From Dermacentor variabilis (lineage: Eukaryota; Arthropoda; Arachnida; Ixodida; Ixodidae), in the NCBI RefSeq assembly GCF_050947875.1, contig NC_134570.1, forward strand, positions 200,769,750-200,833,749: 64,000 nt of DNA, given 5' to 3'. Both the position numbers and the translations under genes were made by a program. This document shows, piece by piece, positions 48,930-59,766 of this stretch. The first letter of the stretch is position 1, and every line of letters starts with the position of its first letter. The notes beneath the pieces are model-generated. The model was not told where the DNA came from, did no database searches, and saw only the letters and a program-made list of their open reading frames with translations.

Positions 48930-49135
48930 GGCGTTAAGAGAAAAAAAGGGGACCTGGGCGGCCCACGTATTACGTAGCGCAGATCACTGGCAGCATATTA
49001 AAGTTACAGAACGGATACTAAGGGAAAAGAAGCGTAGTCGTGAATGGCAGAAAATAAGGCTGTACGATGAAATTAGTAAATTTGGAGGCTTCACTTGGGA
49101 TCAGCAAGCGCAAGACATAGATAATTGTACATGAC
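48930..49135 (+). pseudogene. RTE-type LINE C-terminal scrap
   Basis: The plus strand reads GTWAAHVLRSADHWQ then RILREKKRSREWQKIR, DEISKFGGFTWDQQAQD, matching the WAGHVARxxDxRW ... PREKKRxRGRPxxRW.DEIRKVAGxxW.xxAQDR pattern at the end of RTE ORF2. Without RT or tail. Confidence 0.65.
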
Positions 49136-50116
49136 TGGAAGAGGACTCCGTCTTCCAATGGGAAAAATTGTAGACGAATTGTGATAAAAATTATGCCTGT
49201 TGGCTCAGGCGTCTTCGGTATATTTTCAGCAACGTGCCGATAAAAGGAGGTCACTTGGTTCTTGCACAACTGTTTCGCGCTCAATACAATGACACGAGCA
49301 TAAGAAAACATTTCTCCGCTAACACGACCCGAAGTGGAGCCTGAAAGAACCTTTGAAAACTAGAGATAGAATTACCCATCTATGTCATTTTGCTACATTT
49401 TAGGTCGCATTTATCCTTGACCTCCTAATTTTGCCAGCAATATTTTAGTGCCTTAAATATTGTTCTTGAATAATTATCGTCTGAAAACAAGAATGTGACA
49501 ATTATGGGTCACATGAACGTATATTTATTTCACAGAACATCTTTTAACTGCTGCTTCCAATGTTATCGTAGTTTCGGCCTTGAATGCGTAATTACTCAAG
49601 CAACACTTTACTCTCCCAATGGTGGAAGCTCATCAGTTGATCACGAAATCTCTAACCTTTTATTCTGACCAGAACTAGGCTTTCTGACTAGTGATGTCAC
49701 AGACCATTCTCTGATATTTATCAAGATTTATTGTTTTTCTTTCCTTTTCTCGCACCATGTTGTACTTCAAACTTCCTGTTGATCAAGCAAGATCTCTCGT
49801 AGCCCAAACAAAGGCAGACTGGACCACAGTAAAAGAAACTAAGTACCCCGAACAAGCTTTCACGCACATTTTGTGTAGACTTTTGCAAATATTCCAGTTC
49901 CTTTCCCAAAAAAAGTACGCAAGAATGAATTAACGTCACTGAATCTTCATAAACAACCCACAAAACAGCCCTTCAATGTAAGCCCGATGCATGTTACAAG
50001 AAATACTGAAAGTATCTCGGCGCGCAGCTGAAAACAGCAAACAGAAGCTACTTTGAACAGAAGATATTACAGTGGTATAAAAACTATGATAAAAAAATTG
50101 AAAATAGGAAATTTTT
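49136..50116. other. No recognised gene
   Basis: AT-rich, short frames only. Confidence 0.4.
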
Positions 50117-50721
50117 TCCTCATGAGTTCTCGGGAACCTCCTGCCTCGGGCGCCTTACTCCGGGCTTTGGTTCACCCTGCAGCGCCAGTACTGCTTAGTA
50201 AAAGTGGCCCGCTTGGCAGTCTCATCGCAGCGGGGGGGCCTCAACCGAAAGGCTTCCCGTACACCCATTGAAAGCTTGAGAATAGTTGGAGCAAGTTTCG
50301 ACCCTAATGTCTTTAATCATTCGCTTTACCAGGTGTGACTGACCTCCCATTGAGTGCCAGCCATCCCAAGCAAAACGTCGAACGGAACGAACTACAAGAT
50401 GGTTCGAGTGGTATTTTGCGCCTGATACCCAGGTCAGACGAGTGATTTGCACGCCAGAATCACTTCGGACCTACACCAGCGGTTCCTCTGGCCCCGTCCT
50501 AAGCGGGGATAGTTCACTATCTTTCGGGTGCAAAAGTGCACGCTCTCACTCCAACTCAGTGACGAATGAGAGCCTGAGACGGGCTGTATCCCCTCCCTTT
50601 GTTGGGCCCCGGTGCCATCCGGGATCACGACGCAACCCGCGAGGGGCCTTCAGATTTCATTGCTCCATTGAGTTTGAAACACCAATTGTCTCGCGCGCAT
50701 GTTAGGCCCCTTGGCTCGTCA
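50117..50721 (-). pseudogene. 28S rRNA pseudogene fragment
   Basis: The minus strand carries recognisable large-subunit rRNA landmarks in the right order: CTAACATGCGCGCGAG, CAATGAAATCTGAAGGCCCC, GATCCCGGATGGCACCGGGG, GGGAGGGGATACAGCCCGTC, CCCGAAAGATAGTGAACTAT, GTGCAAATCACTCGTCTGAC, CTGGGTATCAGG, AATCGAACCATCT-like, GGTAAAGCGAATGATTA, CTTTCAATGGGTGTACGGG, GGGCCACTTTTACTAAGCAG, and TAAGGCGCCCGAGGCAGG. Many positions differ from universally conserved 28S bases (GATGGTGAACTATGC reads GATAGTGAACTATCC; GGGGTCGAAACGA reads AGGGTCGAAACTT), so this is not a working gene. The region corresponds to the D3 and following domains. No other rRNA segment borders it. I infer an old genomic copy. Confidence 0.88.
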
Positions 50722-51084
50722 CCAAAAGAGCAACCAGGAAGCCGTAATTAGAATAAATCACAATGACAAGAGTATCCAAAGCTTCGTTACATTGGAGACG
50801 TCTTTAGTGAGTTCTTTTTATCGAGCAACTTGGCTGCAGAAGAGATTTTCGATTACTAGTTGGCACGCCTTCCGCATGGTTTTTTCGTGGCTCCTCCTAC
50901 ACCCGATGAAGTGGCCGCTCTAATCATTATTCTGTACATCACCGGTGCCCGTCTCGAAGTTTTAAGGCTGTGTCATATAAGTTAATTGCTTACCGAAATC
51001 TAATATTCTTTCGTATATTATAACACCGAAGCTGTCTATGGCTAGGATCTCGTGGATTGAATCCGCATGTAGACCAACAATTTT

Positions 51085-51610
51085 CATACGTGGGTCGATC
51101 CCGAAGATGTGCAATGCCAGGCTAACCCACGGCGGAGGTGGAGCAGGCTTCAAGCACTTCCCATGCGTCGGCCGATCCCGAAGATAGTGCAAAACCGGGC
51201 CAACCCGCGGCGGACGTGAAGCAGGCGTTAAGCACTCGCCATACATGGGGCGATCCAGAAGATTGTTAAATGCCTGGGGGACCCGCGGTGGAGGTGAAGT
51301 AGGCCTCAAGCACTTCCCATGCGTGGGCCGATCCGCAGGATGGTTCAATGCCTGAGCGACCCGCGCTGGAGGTGAAGCAGGCGTTAAGCACTCCCCATGC
51401 GTGGGCTGATCCAGAAGATTTTGGAATGCCGGCCCGACCCGTGGCGGAGGGAAGGCAGACGTTAAGCACTCGCCATACATAGGTCAGTCCAGAAGATTGA
51501 CCAATGCCTGGCCGACCCGCGGTAGAGGTGAAGCAAGCTTTATGCACTCCCCCTGCGTGGGCAGATCCCGAAGATAGTTACGAAGCCGACCCTCGACGGA
51601 GGTGCAGTTC
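51085..51610. repeat. 78-bp minisatellite, about 6.5 units
   Basis: Units beginning CGATCC(C/A)GAAGAT start at 51096, 51173, 51251, 51329, 51407, 51485 and 51563, so the period is 78 (77 once). Each includes GACCCGCGG(C/T)GGAGGTGAAGCAGG and AAGCACT(C/T)CCCATGCGTGGG. Because 78 is a multiple of three, the minus strand stays open for 172 codons (50962-51480) with repeats like THGECLTPASPPPRV; a second minus frame is open at 51266-51547. I see no sign that it is a real protein. Confidence 0.92.
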
Positions 51611-51814
51611 GCCATTAAAGGGCCCACATACACAGCTTCGCTGGTCATCCTTCTTCACAGAGTAGAAGGGAACTTAGATTTTAATTTAATATGTGAAACG
51701 GGGAAGTTTCCACGAAAACCAAAGCGTGCCAAATTTACCCTAGTCATTCGTTATTAACGAACTAAAGGCCTATCTGTGTGTTGCCATTCCTCCGTAAAAA
51801 AATTGAGACCTAAG

Positions 51815-52480
51815 TGAGTAGCGCATGACAAATTACCTCAACAAATTTATTATTCTTTCGCGTTATAAGTTAGGATTTCGATCATGGTGTGCTGCACATG
51901 TGGCTCTAATATTTCTCACGGATTACCTAAAAACGGCTTGCGGTGATTGTAGCTTTGCCGGTTCTATTTTCGCTAAGCTCACTAAAGCCTTTGACGCTAT
52001 TAATCTGTAGATGCTCTTTAGAAAACTAGAGCACTGGAAACATCTGGTCTTGCCTTAGTACTAATCAAATTACCTCTCTAATAAAAACCAAGTGCTCAGC
52101 GTTTCCCGTACTTACTCAAGGTAACAAACGCGTAATAAAGAGGTGCCAGAAGGGCCCGTTTCGCGCTCACTTTTGTTTTTCTTTTGAATTAACGTTCCAC
52201 CTAATTTCATCACGCACTTTAATCGTTTATGTATACCGATGATACCACAATATTTAACTCTGATAAGAACACCAAGGGCTTAGGAGATAAACTTAGTGCG
52301 TACCTTCCTAATATACTACGCTAGTGTAAATTCCACACATCAGAATTTAATTCAGCCAAAACTACATTCATTGTCTTTCATCATGCCAACGGTCATTCAC
52401 TCCTGCTTCTTCTGTTTGCATGCCGCAGTAGTCTATCCAGGCTAGCAATGACAACATGTATGTAGGCCTCAGGAAAAGAA
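51815..52480 (+). pseudogene. CR1-type RT fragment, heavily decayed
   Basis: Pieces in shifting frames read KLGFRSWCAAHVALIFLTDYL, FAGSIFAKLTKAFDAIN (motif A), LFRKLEHW, YLSNKNQVLSVS, then YTDDTTIFNSDKNTKGLGDKL (motif C) and NSAKTTFIVFHHA. The order is that of a CR1/jockey RT palm. Motif B and much of the rest are lost. Confidence 0.75.
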
Positions 52481-52724
52481 CAGGAACTTAAAATTTCATC
52501 ACCGCATTTCTGACGTAAAAAGTTGATGCCCTATGTTATAATCATCCTCATTCAAGCTTGTTCTTTATTTAGGTTCGAATCTGTTACCATTGTAATATGC
52601 ATTCATTTATTCGCACATAAACTACTACACAATTACAGGGGGGAATATGTGCATACATATCATGCGCCTTAAGAAGTAACCCAGTGCAGACCAATGAAAA
52701 TATTAACGTTTAGCCTGTGGATCG

Positions 52725-52882
52725 CATGAAAGAGACAATAGACTGTTCCAGCTCCGAAGCTGAAACTCAACTGATCATTTTGTTCTTCGGCTGTAAGCCA
52801 AGTATGCTCTCGTGCCGCTCGTGGCATCGCCTGACCTCGTCTTCTTTCCTAGGGCCATGACATGGATGTCGCTGGTGCTACA
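52725..52882 (-). repeat. Gypsy 3' LTR
   Basis: Begins TGTAGCACCAGCGAC on the minus strand and aligns over its length to the 5' LTR with many differences. Confidence 0.6.
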
Positions 52883-52922
52883 TAGCTCATGCTTTAGAGA
52901 GCAGCATGATCTGCGAAAAATA

Positions 52923-55640
52923 TCAACAGGTCCATGAAACCGGGCACTGAAGCAGCGTGAGCACCGGATGGAAAATAAATGTCCAGGGATGAATTGAGGA
53001 TGCGACTACGGGAGTCGCTTCGTAGTAGGCTGGCTCCAGCCGGTCAAGTGCGATGGTGTGAGCTTTGTCATGAATGTCCGCAATACATGTGTACTCGCGT
53101 CTCTCCAGTAACGAAAATGGTTTGAGGTAGTGTGGGTGGAGAGCAGGGCGAATGTGTTCATAGCACACAAAGAGGTAGTTTGCGTTGACAAGCTGTTGAA
53201 GCGTATGGTGTCCGTGCTGGGTGGGGCGCGTCGAATAGGATTTTAGATTCCGGAAGAGATTGCGAAGGAGGTGCACATATTCGTGAGTAAAGAGAGCAGT
53301 CGGAGGTGGCTGCGGTGCAAAGAAGTCGTTGGGCAGACGGAGCGTAGTACCATAGACCAGCTCCGAGCTCGGGTACCCGATGTGTGACTTCAAGGCGCAC
53401 TGGATACCCAGAACCAGTGGTAGACGTTGAACCTACTGCGATGGAGTACCATGAGCAATCAGTGCTGACTTGAGATGTCGATGAAAGCGTTCCACGATGC
53501 CATTAATTTGTGGATGGTAGGCGGCCGTGCGCAGCCGATTTGCGCCAAGCAAGCACAGCAGGTCTCCAAGCGGACTCCAATTGTTGTTCTCAGTTAGTAA
53601 CAATTTTGCCAGGACATCCGAAGCGCCCATCTCGTTTTCTGACAAAAGCTGCCGGGATCGTTGCAGCAGAGCTGTCTTGAAGTGACATTGCTGCTGGCCA
53701 ACGGGTAAACCTGCCAATAGAGGTGAGTAGGTAGCGAAATCCCTGGCACAGGGATAGTGGTCCAACAATGTCATTGTGCATAACGTCGAAACAAGGATCA
53801 GGTGGGAGAAATTTGCGTGCTGGGGGCACAGGATACATATGAGCTTTTGCACATTGGCAGCGTCCGCATGCACAAACCCAGTTGCGTACATCAGCGTTCA
53901 TTCGCGGCCATACGGTGCGCAAAGAAATAAGGTGTTGTGTGGCACAAAAATTTGCGTGAGCGAGCTGGTGCAGTGTGTCGAAAAGCTGCTTGCGTAATGC
54001 TGTGGAGACGTGGTCTCGGTGTGCCTGTAGAATTGTCGCATACGAGTGCGACACCATCAAGCAGGACATCGTCCAACCACAGTGCTGTTTCAGATGAGGG
54101 AAGTTGAAGAAGCACAGGATCGTTAAGTTGATGAGTGACGAGTGTCTGCAATCGAGTGGCGCAGGATGTGCTGGTGGTGTCACGGCATTGACACTGCTCA
54201 GATGGTCAGCAGGAACATCGTGGTTGCCAGTGACGTGTCCTCCGATGTCAGTGGATAATTGCGATATAAACAAGTGATGGCGTATCTCTCGTGGAGCATC
54301 TGTCAACAGCCCTTTGCAAAGCGCATGCGTAAAAGGCTTGTGATTTGTGAAGATGGTAACAGGTCGGCCCTTAACCACATGGCGAAAGTGATGGACGGCG
54401 AAGTAAATACCAAGCAACTCTCAAATGTTCATGCTGTATTGACATTGCGTTCAGTGAGTTTCTTTGAGAAAAAGGCTAGTGGATGTCATGACTTATCCAT
54501 GCGCCGCTGCACAACAGCTTCCACGGCTGTGGTGGACGCATCAATCATGAGGGCCACGAATGCCGTGGGGCTCGGATGTGCAAGAAGTACGAGCATTCCT
54601 AGTGAGCCCTTGATCGTGATAAAGGTGTGTTCTGCGGCGGCGTCTCAGTACAGAAAATACGTCTTGTTTTTGTTTGTAAGGATGCGATCCCGAAGCGCTA
54701 ATATGACAGCACAGTTCCTAATAAATCGTCAGTAAAAATTAACCATGGCGAGGATCTGTCGCAGCGTCTTAATCGCTATGGGCTTGGGGAAGCTTCCTAC
54801 TGCTTCCATTTTCGATGAAAGCGCGCGAATACTACTGGCATGGAGGTGATGTCCTAGAGACGTTGACAACACCAAAACGGCTTTTGGAGATGTTGATGAC
54901 GATGCCGTTTCAGATAGCCGTTGAGCAATAGTCATAGATGTTGTAAATGCTCTTTGACGGATTTTCTCGCTACCAACAAGTTGTCGACGTATGCGAAAAC
55001 GAAGGGTAGCCCACGCGTTACCGCGTTAATGAAGCGTTGGAATCACTGGGCAGCGTTCTCGACACCATACGGCATTCGTAGAAACTACAAGAGCCCGAAT
55101 GGCGTTGTAATCTACGTCTTAGTTATGTCTTGCTGAGTCACAGGAACTTGGTGGCAGGTGCGGATCAGGTCAGTCTTTGGAAAGACATTGGCGCCATGCA
55201 CAGCGACAGTGAAATCTTGTATGTAGAACAAATTATACCAATTTGGAATAGGCTTAGGCTGAGATATCTGTCATCTGCACGCAGCCGCCAGACACCCGAT
55301 TTCTTAGGCACGACCTGGAGTGGAGCTGCCCACTCACTGACGGACGGTCGAATGATGGCCAAGTCCAAGATGTGCTCCACCTCTGCTCGTGCAACTTTGA
55401 GATTGTCGGAGCAAGTCGATGTGGCCGGAAGAATGCAGCAGATCCGGAAATGATAATGTGGTGTCGTTCGTCATGACGGACAGTTTTTTTTCGTTTGTGC
55501 GGTGCGGCGATTTCGGGAAACTCTCGCAACAAAGCCGCAAAGTGTCAATTGGAAACCGTAGTGCAGGAGAGTGCTGTTGTGGCGCTAGGTTACGCCTCGA
55601 ACCCAGCTCCATATGATAGCGTGGTTGAGGTTTCGGGTTG
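52923..55640 (-). pseudogene. Gypsy pol: RT, RNase H, integrase
   Basis: The RT start is at about 55380-55165 (LDLAIIRPSVSEWAAPLQVV). The RT end is at 54935-54729 (LGHHLHASSIRALSSKMEAV, LRQILAMVNFY). RNase H follows with IYFAVHHFRHVVKGRPVTIF and TNHKPF. The integrase has the zinc-binding HANFCATQH ... WVCACGRCQCAK, the core MHNDIVGPLSLCQGFRYLLT and AYHPQINGIVERFHRHLKSA with its catalytic Glu, then the C-terminal IGYPSSELVYGTTLRLP. Several frameshifts and stops break it, and RT motif YVDD could not be read clearly. 55640-56480 between gag and RT is poorly resolved. Confidence 0.82.
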
Positions 55641-56479
55641 CAGAAATCAGAAGCTCAGTTATTGGGAAAATGAAAACTAACAGCTATACTGGCTCTTGGA
55701 GAAAGCTAATTTACATCGTTAAATAGGTGACACAGAAAAAGTCAGGTATTTAGCAACAAGCGTCAGGATGAGCCTTGTTTCCATGGCCCACGGCAGCTTC
55801 TCTTCTGTCCGCACCATCAACATAACACCTCTGCTGGTACCTTCCCTCCTAGCGGCAGCCAATCACACACAGGTCACAACCCACCAGAACGTTAGCCAAT
55901 CAAGAGGCACAAACAGCATTGCCACAGACGCAATATCGGACTGGCGACCCCACGCAGTTCCAGCGGGCGCAAAGGCGTAGGGAGGGTCTGGCCGCGGAAT
56001 GATAGAGATCTGTTACTCTCAACTCGTCTTCTCCGCTGCTTCTCAATATAGCGCAGGCACCAGTTCTTGGCGGATTTCTTCCGGTGAAACGTCAATAAGC
56101 TCTTCGCGTCATCACGCCTCCCCCGAAGTAGCTACTCTTTCTTTCCTTTGTGGCGCTTTTTCTCTGACGAGGGGAGCTTGTCACAGGAAAATTAGCAGCG
56201 CCCAGCATTGCGTGGGAAATGCCTTCCGACTATGTTCCCAGCGTGGCTCTCGCATTGTAAACTTGCGCGTGAACAACAACATGTTCTCTACCGCAGTCAT
56301 ATAGCGCTAAATTTGTGGTTTCCGGGGCAGGAATGCCTTGCGCAGGAAGATAAGTTGTCGTGTCTAGGAGTTGTTGTAGCTTGACGTTTGCAGTAAGGCT
56401 ATGGTCGGTGGCAGGACCTGATGTCGGTAACCGTGAATAATTATCGGAATGCTTTTCGCTGGCCTAAGTTAACTGTGAG

Positions 56480-57541
56480 CGAACATTTTCGAAATTCAAA
56501 ATTCGAGTTTCATTCACGGCTTTCAAGTACAGACTGGGACCAGCTGTGCCATCCGCTCGTGTAGCAAGTAGGTTGCTGACCTTTGCATCCGTGAAGATTA
56601 GGAAGTGTTACGCAGTGACCTTACCGATGACGTAGAAGAGGCGACATGGGCTGGGGCAGTGACCGCTTTTCACCGTTACGGGTCGGTTGAACAGTTTCCC
56701 AACGAAGTGCAAGCAAGAAGGCAGCGAAGTGCTTGCGGCCCAAAACGGCGGTGATACGAGCAGATGGCTGACTGATCTGCTTCACTCTAGCGTTGGAGCT
56801 CGCTGAATGTACCACGTTGATGAGACTTAGAACGGCGATCACAAGAGGAACGAGAAGAAACGCTCCTATGAGTAGTCACAACCAGGAGCTCGTACAGCCT
56901 ATCGCACAACTCAGCGACGGGGAATGTTGTCGATGCTGTCTCTGGACGGTTTGGAGGTAAAGAACGCGCAGTGTGCGACGCGTACGCCGGCATTATAGCT
57001 GCAAACATCAGAAGTGGTTTGGCAAAGTTCATAACTTTGTCGGCTCATGCAGCGAGCTCTGACCAATCCTGGGCTGAAGCAGTGGCTATGTGGGCTTGGG
57101 TGGGCAACCGCCGAAGAAATAGCTCACATACAGGTTAACTATTCGGCGCATTAGCTTGCTTGGGCATCGATTTCCCAGCTGTTCGAATGACAGTAGCTGT
57201 TGAATTCGTGAGCGTCTCGGCTTCGCTAAACGATCCAGTATGGTGGCTTTAATTGCATCATAAGGCGATGCTGGGAGGTTGTGCGCGATCTAAAGGAGGT
57301 CAGCAATCTCGTCGATACTGGCCGCTTGAAGCGCGTCGACCACAGGGTGGTACTTGCAAGCCTGTTACGTGATCCGCGAGAATTAGAATTGAGCCTCTGC
57401 TTGAATGAACCACGCCATGGTGTTCCGCTCAGAAGACTCTAGCAGGCAGATGACGCTTGAGACAACCGCAGCCGTTCAAGCGGGCACAGCGGCTGCCGGG
57501 TCGGTGGAGGCTTGCTGGCGTTCTTTGTCGGTGTTCGACAT
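56480..57541 (-). pseudogene. Gypsy gag region
   Basis: A start MSNTDKERQQASTDPAAA at 57541 is followed by TMAWFIQAEAQF, YHPVVDALQAASIDEIADLL, PASPYDAIKATILDRL, RIQQLLSFEQLG, LFLRRLPTQAHIATASAQ and SELAA.ADKVM in broken frames. This is the capsid pattern of tick and arthropod Gypsy gag. Downstream (about 56800-56480), FVIGKVTA- and FTDAKVSNLLATRADGTAGPSLYLKAVNETRI-like sequence probably represents the end of gag into protease. Stops are frequent. No zinc knuckle was found. Confidence 0.7.
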
Positions 57542-57614
57542 GGCTCCGCTTCTTTTTTGTGTGGCTTGTTATAACCTGGCACAAGTTGCGCGTTGATGCA
57601 GAAGTCCGCAGTCG

Positions 57615-57791
57615 CCAATTATAAAGCATATGAGAGAGAGACAACGAGACGTTTCTCCTGCACATACGCTACAACTCAACAGAGCTTTTATTTGCTGGGT
57701 TCTCAGCCAACAAAACTCCCACGCCGCTCTTGGCTTCGCCAAACCTCGTCTTCTTTCCTAGGGCAATCGCGTCGAAGTCGCTGACGCTACA
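57615..57791 (-). repeat. Gypsy 5' LTR
   Basis: Begins TGTAGCGTCAGCGAC on the minus strand and contains AATAAAAGCTCTGTTGAG. It ends near TATAATTGGCGACTGCGGAC, where the latter part is a likely primer-binding region (boundary uncertain). Confidence 0.65.
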
Positions 57792-59046
57792 AGCTTATAC
57801 TACACCAACACTAAATAATTATTGCAAACCAATATTATCCATACGGAGTCTGACATAACTAAATATAATTTAGGCATCTGGTTCTTTAAAGATATCAACT
57901 ATCGATTCCCCTCTTCTTTCATTCCGTCTTGTTTACTAGAACACGCCAACCGCAATAGATTTGTTGTGGAGAAGAAGCTCACCAAGCACAAAGTCCAATA
58001 TAACTACGGTGAGCATACTTCATTTCGGTGTGTTTGTATTGTGCAAGTCACTACCAATTGGTCGGTAACTGATGACATAACACCTATTTCATACAGAATA
58101 CAGAAAGTTCCTCTTGAACCACTCCTGTCTTACATAATGTATTTTACATACCACATAATTTTTCTCGCTATATTTTCATTAGTAAATTCAACAGTTGATT
58201 ATATCATGTTCATCATTCACATATTAAACTGCTCAGACATGTCGATTTTCTGTTCAACTTGCCATTGTTTCCATATGTTGCTGATTAAGCTTGTCGTATA
58301 ATTATTTTAATTCGTGTTCTGCAAAGTTTTTATAATCGCTACCGCTCGCATTTGTTTTCATAATTTTTCTTATTCTTCACTGTCGTTGCCATAACTAAGA
58401 ATTCTTTTCGCGTAAGCCATGCACATGAGGCACCAACTAAGTCTCCGAGTCCGGGACTTTCCCCAGTTTATTGTATTTTGTAATAGTCCTATATATAGTA
58501 ATAAGATTTCGTTCTGATTTAGAATACAAAATACGGTGGCCAAAACTATTCATAATAACCATAAGCGGTATCTCTGTAAATTAGAACACGGTCATGAAAA
58601 GTACGGTAGCCGTAGCCCGTTCGGTAAAACCAATTTATTTCGTAAACACTGCCTACCTCTACAGGATTCTTTACGCAGGAGTGGGTCATACAGCAACCAA
58701 ACCAGAATAGTAGTAGTAATAAGAATATCTGTGTGAGATGAAGACAAGAAATCCAGGAAAAGACAAAGAATTTGATTAGGCTCTGAGGACTTGCGCAATA
58801 CAGATAAATTCATAAAATGATCGCATAATCGTGCCTAAATCGGCAACAGCATGAGAGCTTCTAGACCAAACAAGCAGAACTGGACACGAAGAAGTAGAAA
58901 ATAAGAATGATTCTTCGTTTTTGCTTCGGGTATTTAATTCTAGCGATGAATGCACAAGATACCTGCGCTATTAGAGGAGTGTACCTACCACTTGACATGT
59001 GACTGAAAAACAAGAGTGCTGCATTCACACGGGAAATTTAGTACGG
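57792..59046. other. No recognised gene
   Basis: A plus-strand open frame of 159 codons (57822-58301) has a hydrophobic stretch (YHIIFLAIFSLVNSTVDYIM) but no recognised family. It may be chance in AT-rich DNA. Confidence 0.3.
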
Positions 59047-59186
59047 GTGTCACACAGCGCACTTTTTAACGTGATCAAGCTGGATGCAGATAGAATTTCA
59101 CTGCCGTGATAGGCTTCCTTGCTCCCTAAGCAAAAGAAAGCCAATCGCGGTTGATGAGATCGCCATCAGAAAAGGCCGTGTGACAC
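59047..59186. repeat. 140-bp MITE-like element
   Basis: GTGTCACACAGCGCACTTTT at the left and AAAAGGCCGTGTGACAC at the right are inverted ends (core GTGTCACAC exact). The inside contains CAAGCTGGATGCAGATAG and AGCCAATCGCGGTTGATGAGATCG. Non-coding; resembles a dispersed tick MITE. Confidence 0.6.
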
Positions 59187-59766
59187 TATTACACAACTAA
59201 GTATGCTTCCATCTTTACGAAATGAATGGATCAACTGTCCAAGCTGAAGATTGAGCTCTCCGCGCCGAATACTGGCACGTAGCAGAACATAATGCTCTAC
59301 GACTGTATGTGCTGTCATGTACTAGTTGAGGACATGTGAACAATATAGATGTGGATCCTAGATGTTAGTTATCCTAGATGTTCCAAAAATATATACTTCT
59401 CTATGATTATTCCAGATCTAATTGAAGAAATGCTACTAGAAACCTTTATTTTATAATTTGGATTGTTTGTTCGTGGCAGTGTTCGTCCTGCGCTTCTTTC
59501 CTGTGCGAGTCCATTTGATGTGGTTTCTTGTTTGTCAAGTAAAGTAGAGGTGCATCTCAAAGGCGTACCTGTGAAATACACCTTAATTCATTTCTCTTTT
59601 GCAGGTTTACACGTCGGTATGGAGTACGGTAGGCATTATTCACGTTTGTATTAGTAAAGGTAACCACCTGCCCTTATTTTCATAGAAAAGCTACCTTAGT
59701 TTGCCCCTTCCCGCCCCCGAATACAAATCCTGGGTACGTGCCAGCACAAGACAAAGATAATCATAA

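Larger units (their letters stand above)
52725..57791 (-). mobile_element. Decayed Gypsy-type LTR retrotransposon
   Basis: The order on the minus strand is 5' LTR (about 57615-57791), gag, RT, RNase H, integrase, 3' LTR (about 52725-52882). That pol order (integrase last) is Gypsy, not Copia. The LTRs share TGTAGC starts and CTCGTCTTCTTTCCTAGGGC but are clearly diverged elsewhere, so the copy is old, if both LTRs belong to one insertion. No env-like ORF was seen. Confidence 0.85.

Noticed and set aside
51085..51610. CRISPR array or repeat-protein gene
   Set aside because: Units are contiguous 78-bp repeats without unique spacers, and no start or transcript evidence supports a protein.
56787..57032. 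Independent small gene in the gag area
   Set aside because: Lies in the frame-broken Gypsy gag/protease region and has no own motif.
57822..58301. 159-codon plus-strand open frame with a hydrophobic stretch
   Set aside because: AT-rich DNA yields such frames by chance; no domain recognised.
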